Assembly (NCBI GenBank): GCA_902826035.1
Contig: CADEDG010000005.1
Coordinates: 1-43,376, forward strand
DNA: 43,376 nucleotides
Direction: 5' to 3'
Origin: an uncultured Alphaproteobacteria bacterium
Lineage (GTDB): Bacteria; Pseudomonadota; Alphaproteobacteria; Caulobacterales; Aquidulcibacteraceae
The first letter of the stretch is position 1; each line of letters begins with the position of its first letter. Of the stretch, positions 41,560 to 43,376 are shown piece after piece. Made by a program: the position numbers and the translations under genes. Under the pieces are notes generated by a model, which ran no database searches, had not been told where the DNA came from, and was given only the letters and a program-made list of their open reading frames with translations.

Positions 41560-42479
41560 GCAAACTCAAAGCGGGGGTGATCGGGGCGGGCGTTTTCGGC
41601 GCCCATCATGCCCGGAAATACGAGCAGGATGATCGCGTCGAGCTCGTCGGCGTGTACGACCTCGATTCCGAACGCACCGAGGCGCTGGCGGAAACGCTAG
41701 GCATCCGCACCTTCGCCAATATGGACGATATGCTCGACCTGCTCGACATCGTCACCATCGCCAGCCCGGCGATGACGCACGCCAGTGCGGCCGCCGCCGC
41801 GCTCGAATATGGCAAGCACGTCTATATCGAAAAGCCGATCGCGACCTCGACCATGGAGGCGAAATTGCTGGTCGATCTCGCCGCGGACAAAAGCCTGGTG
41901 ATCGCCTGCGGGCATCAGGAGCGCCTGGTGTTCGAAGCGATGGGATTGTTCGATGCGCCGGAAGCGCCGACACGCGTGGAAAGCGTGCGCGAAGGCCCCT
42001 GGACCGGGCGCAGCGCCGATGTTTCAGTCACGCTCGATCTCATGGTGCACGATCTCGATCTGGCATTGAAGCTGATGGGGCGCGCGCCGGAAAAAGTGCT
42101 GGCGCAAGGCCGCGCCGAAAAAGGCGCCACCGCCGACGCCATCGATGCGCGCTTGGCATTTGGCGGCGCGGAAGCGGTTTTCGTGTCGAGCCGCGTGGCG
42201 CCGGAGCGGCGGCGCTTCATGCGGCTCGTGTACCCAAGCGGCGAGGTCAACGTCGATTTCCTGGCCCGTAGCTTCGAGAACACTACCGATTTCCCCTTGA
42301 ACGCAGGGTTCGCGAAGACGCCGGTGGGCGTTGACCCATTGGGCGCGAATGTAGCCTCGTTCGTGGACGCGGTGCTGATGGTCGCGCCGCGGCCGGCCGT
42401 TACCGGCGCGGAGGCGCTCGAAGTACTGCGGCTCGCGCTTGAGATCGACAAGGCGTCGGGACTGCCCTCACTGAGCTAG
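41556..42479 (+). CDS. gnnA: Gfo/Idh/MocA oxidoreductase, GnnA-like
   Basis: NAD-dependent sugar oxidoreductase of 307 residues. N-terminal Rossmann LKAGVIGAGVFGAHHARKY, then TIASPAMTHASAAAAALEYGKHVYIEKP with the family EKP lysine motif, and C-terminal beta-sheet domain with LMVHDLDLALKLMG (His at the usual catalytic position). The neighbour downstream is a DegT/DnrJ aminotransferase. Together they match the GnnA/GnnB pair that oxidises UDP-GlcNAc at C3 and aminates it to UDP-GlcNAc3N for 2,3-diaminosugar lipid A. Caulobacter-type lipid A contains this sugar. Gene symbol given from context and family; other 3-keto-sugar roles (WbpB-like) remain possible. ATGA overlap with glmS. Confidence 0.83.
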   Translation: MSKLKAGVIGAGVFGAHHARKYEQDDRVELVGVYDLDSERTEALAETLGIRTFANMDDMLDLLDIVTIASPAMTHASAAAAALEYGKHVYIEKPIATSTMEAKLLVDLAADKSLVIACGHQERLVFEAMGLFDAPEAPTRVESVREGPWTGRSADVSVTLDLMVHDLDLALKLMGRAPEKVLAQGRAEKGATADAIDARLAFGGAEAVFVSSRVAPERRRFMRLVYPSGEVNVDFLARSFENTTDFPLNAGFAKTPVGVDPLGANVASFVDAVLMVAPRPAVTGAEALEVLRLALEIDKASGLPSLS

Positions 42480-42488
42480 AGAAACACC

Positions 42489-43376
42489 ATGATTCCATTC
42501 ATCGACCTTGCCTCGCAACGCGCCCGCATTGCCGACAAAATCAATGCAGCGCTCGCGCGCGTGCTCGCCCACGGCCAATACATCTTCGGTCCAGAAGTTA
42601 AAGCGCTTGAAAGCCAGCTCGCGGCATTCGCCTACGCCAAGCATTGCATCGGCAACGCCAATGGCACCGACGCGCTGGTGCTGCCGCTTTGGGCGTGGGG
42701 CGTGGGCGAAGGCGACGCCGTGTTCGCCCCGTCGTTCACGTTCGCGGCCACCGCGGAGATTGTGCCCTGGGTGCGCGCCACGCCAGTGTTCGTCGATGTG
42801 CTGCCCGACACCTACAATTTGGATCCGAAGTCGCTCGAAACAGCGATCGCTGGCGTTAAGAAAGACGGCAAGCTCACGCCGAAGGCGGTGATTGCGGTCG
42901 ATCTGTTCGGCCAACCCGCCGATTACGAAGCACTCGCAATCATCTGCAAACGCGAAGGGCTGAAGCTTATCGCTGACAGTGCGCAAGGTTTCGGCGCCAC
43001 ACTGAACGGCAAGCACCCGATGCATTGGGCCGACGCGCAGACAACGTCGTTCTTTCCGGCCAAGCCGCTGGGTTGTTACGGCGATGGCGGCGCGACGCTT
43101 ACCAATGACGATTCCGACAATGTGCTGATGCGCTCCATCGCCTTCCATGGCGCCAGCGGCGACGACAAATACAATTGCGCCCGCATCGGCATGAACTCGC
43201 GGCTCGACACGATGCAGGCCGCGATCCTGCTCGAGAAGCTGGCGATCTTCGCCGATGAAGTCCGCGCGCGGAACTTGGTGGCCGATCGCTACCGGCAGAT
43301 GCTGCCGAACGCGGTGAAAACGCCGAGCGTGATCGCCGGCGGCGTGTCCACCTGGGCGCAATACACGATCGAGATC
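42489..43376 (+). CDS. gnnB: DegT/DnrJ/EryC1 sugar aminotransferase, GnnB-like (partial)
   Basis: PLP-dependent sugar aminotransferase, cut by the window end after 296 codons of a family that is usually 360-400 long. Visible: IPFIDLASQRARI, the FGPEVKALESQLAAF opening, IGNANGTDAL, SFTFAATAE, FVDVLPDTYNLDP, Asp163 in LIADSAQGFGA and Lys192 in SFFPAKPLGCYGDGG, the PLP lysine. ARIGMNSRLDTMQAAILLEKL is the usual downstream motif. It begins 9 bases after the gnnA-like stop and should act on its 3-keto product. Annotated as gnnB by pairing; substrate not provable from sequence. Confidence 0.87.
   Translation, partial: MIPFIDLASQRARIADKINAALARVLAHGQYIFGPEVKALESQLAAFAYAKHCIGNANGTDALVLPLWAWGVGEGDAVFAPSFTFAATAEIVPWVRATPVFVDVLPDTYNLDPKSLETAIAGVKKDGKLTPKAVIAVDLFGQPADYEALAIICKREGLKLIADSAQGFGATLNGKHPMHWADAQTTSFFPAKPLGCYGDGGATLTNDDSDNVLMRSIAFHGASGDDKYNCARIGMNSRLDTMQAAILLEKLAIFADEVRARNLVADRYRQMLPNAVKTPSVIAGGVSTWAQYTIEI

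Overview
The window is high-GC (roughly mid-60s percent by eye), gene-dense alphaproteobacterial DNA. The organism is most likely in the Caulobacterales/Hyphomonadales part of the class. The reasons are a DGPF-protein/ECF sigma pair, a lipid A 2,3-diaminosugar gene pair, a sigma-32-type promoter plus ROSE-like leader on a small heat-shock gene, and palindromic intergenic repeats of the kinds common in alphaproteobacteria. I cannot name the genus from sequence alone. No rRNA, tRNA, CRISPR array, prophage or IS transposase was seen.

Layout. 1-3.3 kb: a structured leader, ornithine decarboxylase, a small membrane protein and a deoxyhypusine-synthase-like enzyme (polyamine synthesis). 3.3-7.4 kb: an orphan TIR protein, a reductase-fold enzyme, a secreted PPC-repeat metalloprotease and a lipoprotein acid phosphatase. 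7.4-12.3 kb, all minus strand: ECF sigma factor with its DGPF partner, an SDR reductase, an alpha/beta hydrolase, an SCP2 protein and an exported methyltransferase. 12.4-14.6 kb: stress genes (Hsp20, GST, cold-shock protein). 14.8-20.4 kb: an M20 amidohydrolase, the Kdo genes kdsD and kdsA, a glycosyltransferase and an enolase-superfamily dehydratase. 20.5-24.2 kb: a receiver-domain protein overlapping a helical protein, a TIR-TM-FGE fusion, and UDP-xylose synthase. 24.2-28.9 kb: a hypothetical gene, a RibD-type deaminase fused to an unknown domain behind gpmA, and a LuxR/VOC/DUF4199 operon. 28.9-43.4 kb: sugar-nucleotide genes (phosphohexomutase, ugd, galE, pgi, glmM, glmS, gnnA-like, gnnB-like) interrupted by higBA, a KAS III enzyme and a sphingosine-phosphate-lyase-like enzyme.

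How the genes fit together. The dominant theme is envelope carbohydrate. Pgi, the phosphohexomutase, Ugd, UXS and GalE interconvert hexose phosphates and UDP-sugars. GlmS and GlmM feed UDP-GlcNAc, and the GnnA/GnnB-like pair would convert it to the 3-amino analogue used in diaminosugar lipid A. KdsD and KdsA make Kdo precursors.

The least ordinary signals are four. (1) The decarboxylase leader has a 9-base anti-Shine-Dalgarno match, a duplicated hairpin module and short leader ORFs. (2) A 108-bp palindromic element lies in frame inside the signal peptide of the M20 enzyme; removing it in silico restores a normal signal peptide. (3) A membrane-anchored TIR protein carries a probably non-catalytic FGE/C-type-lectin-like domain. 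(4) A RibD-type deaminase has lost its reductase half and gained an AT-richer N-terminal domain.
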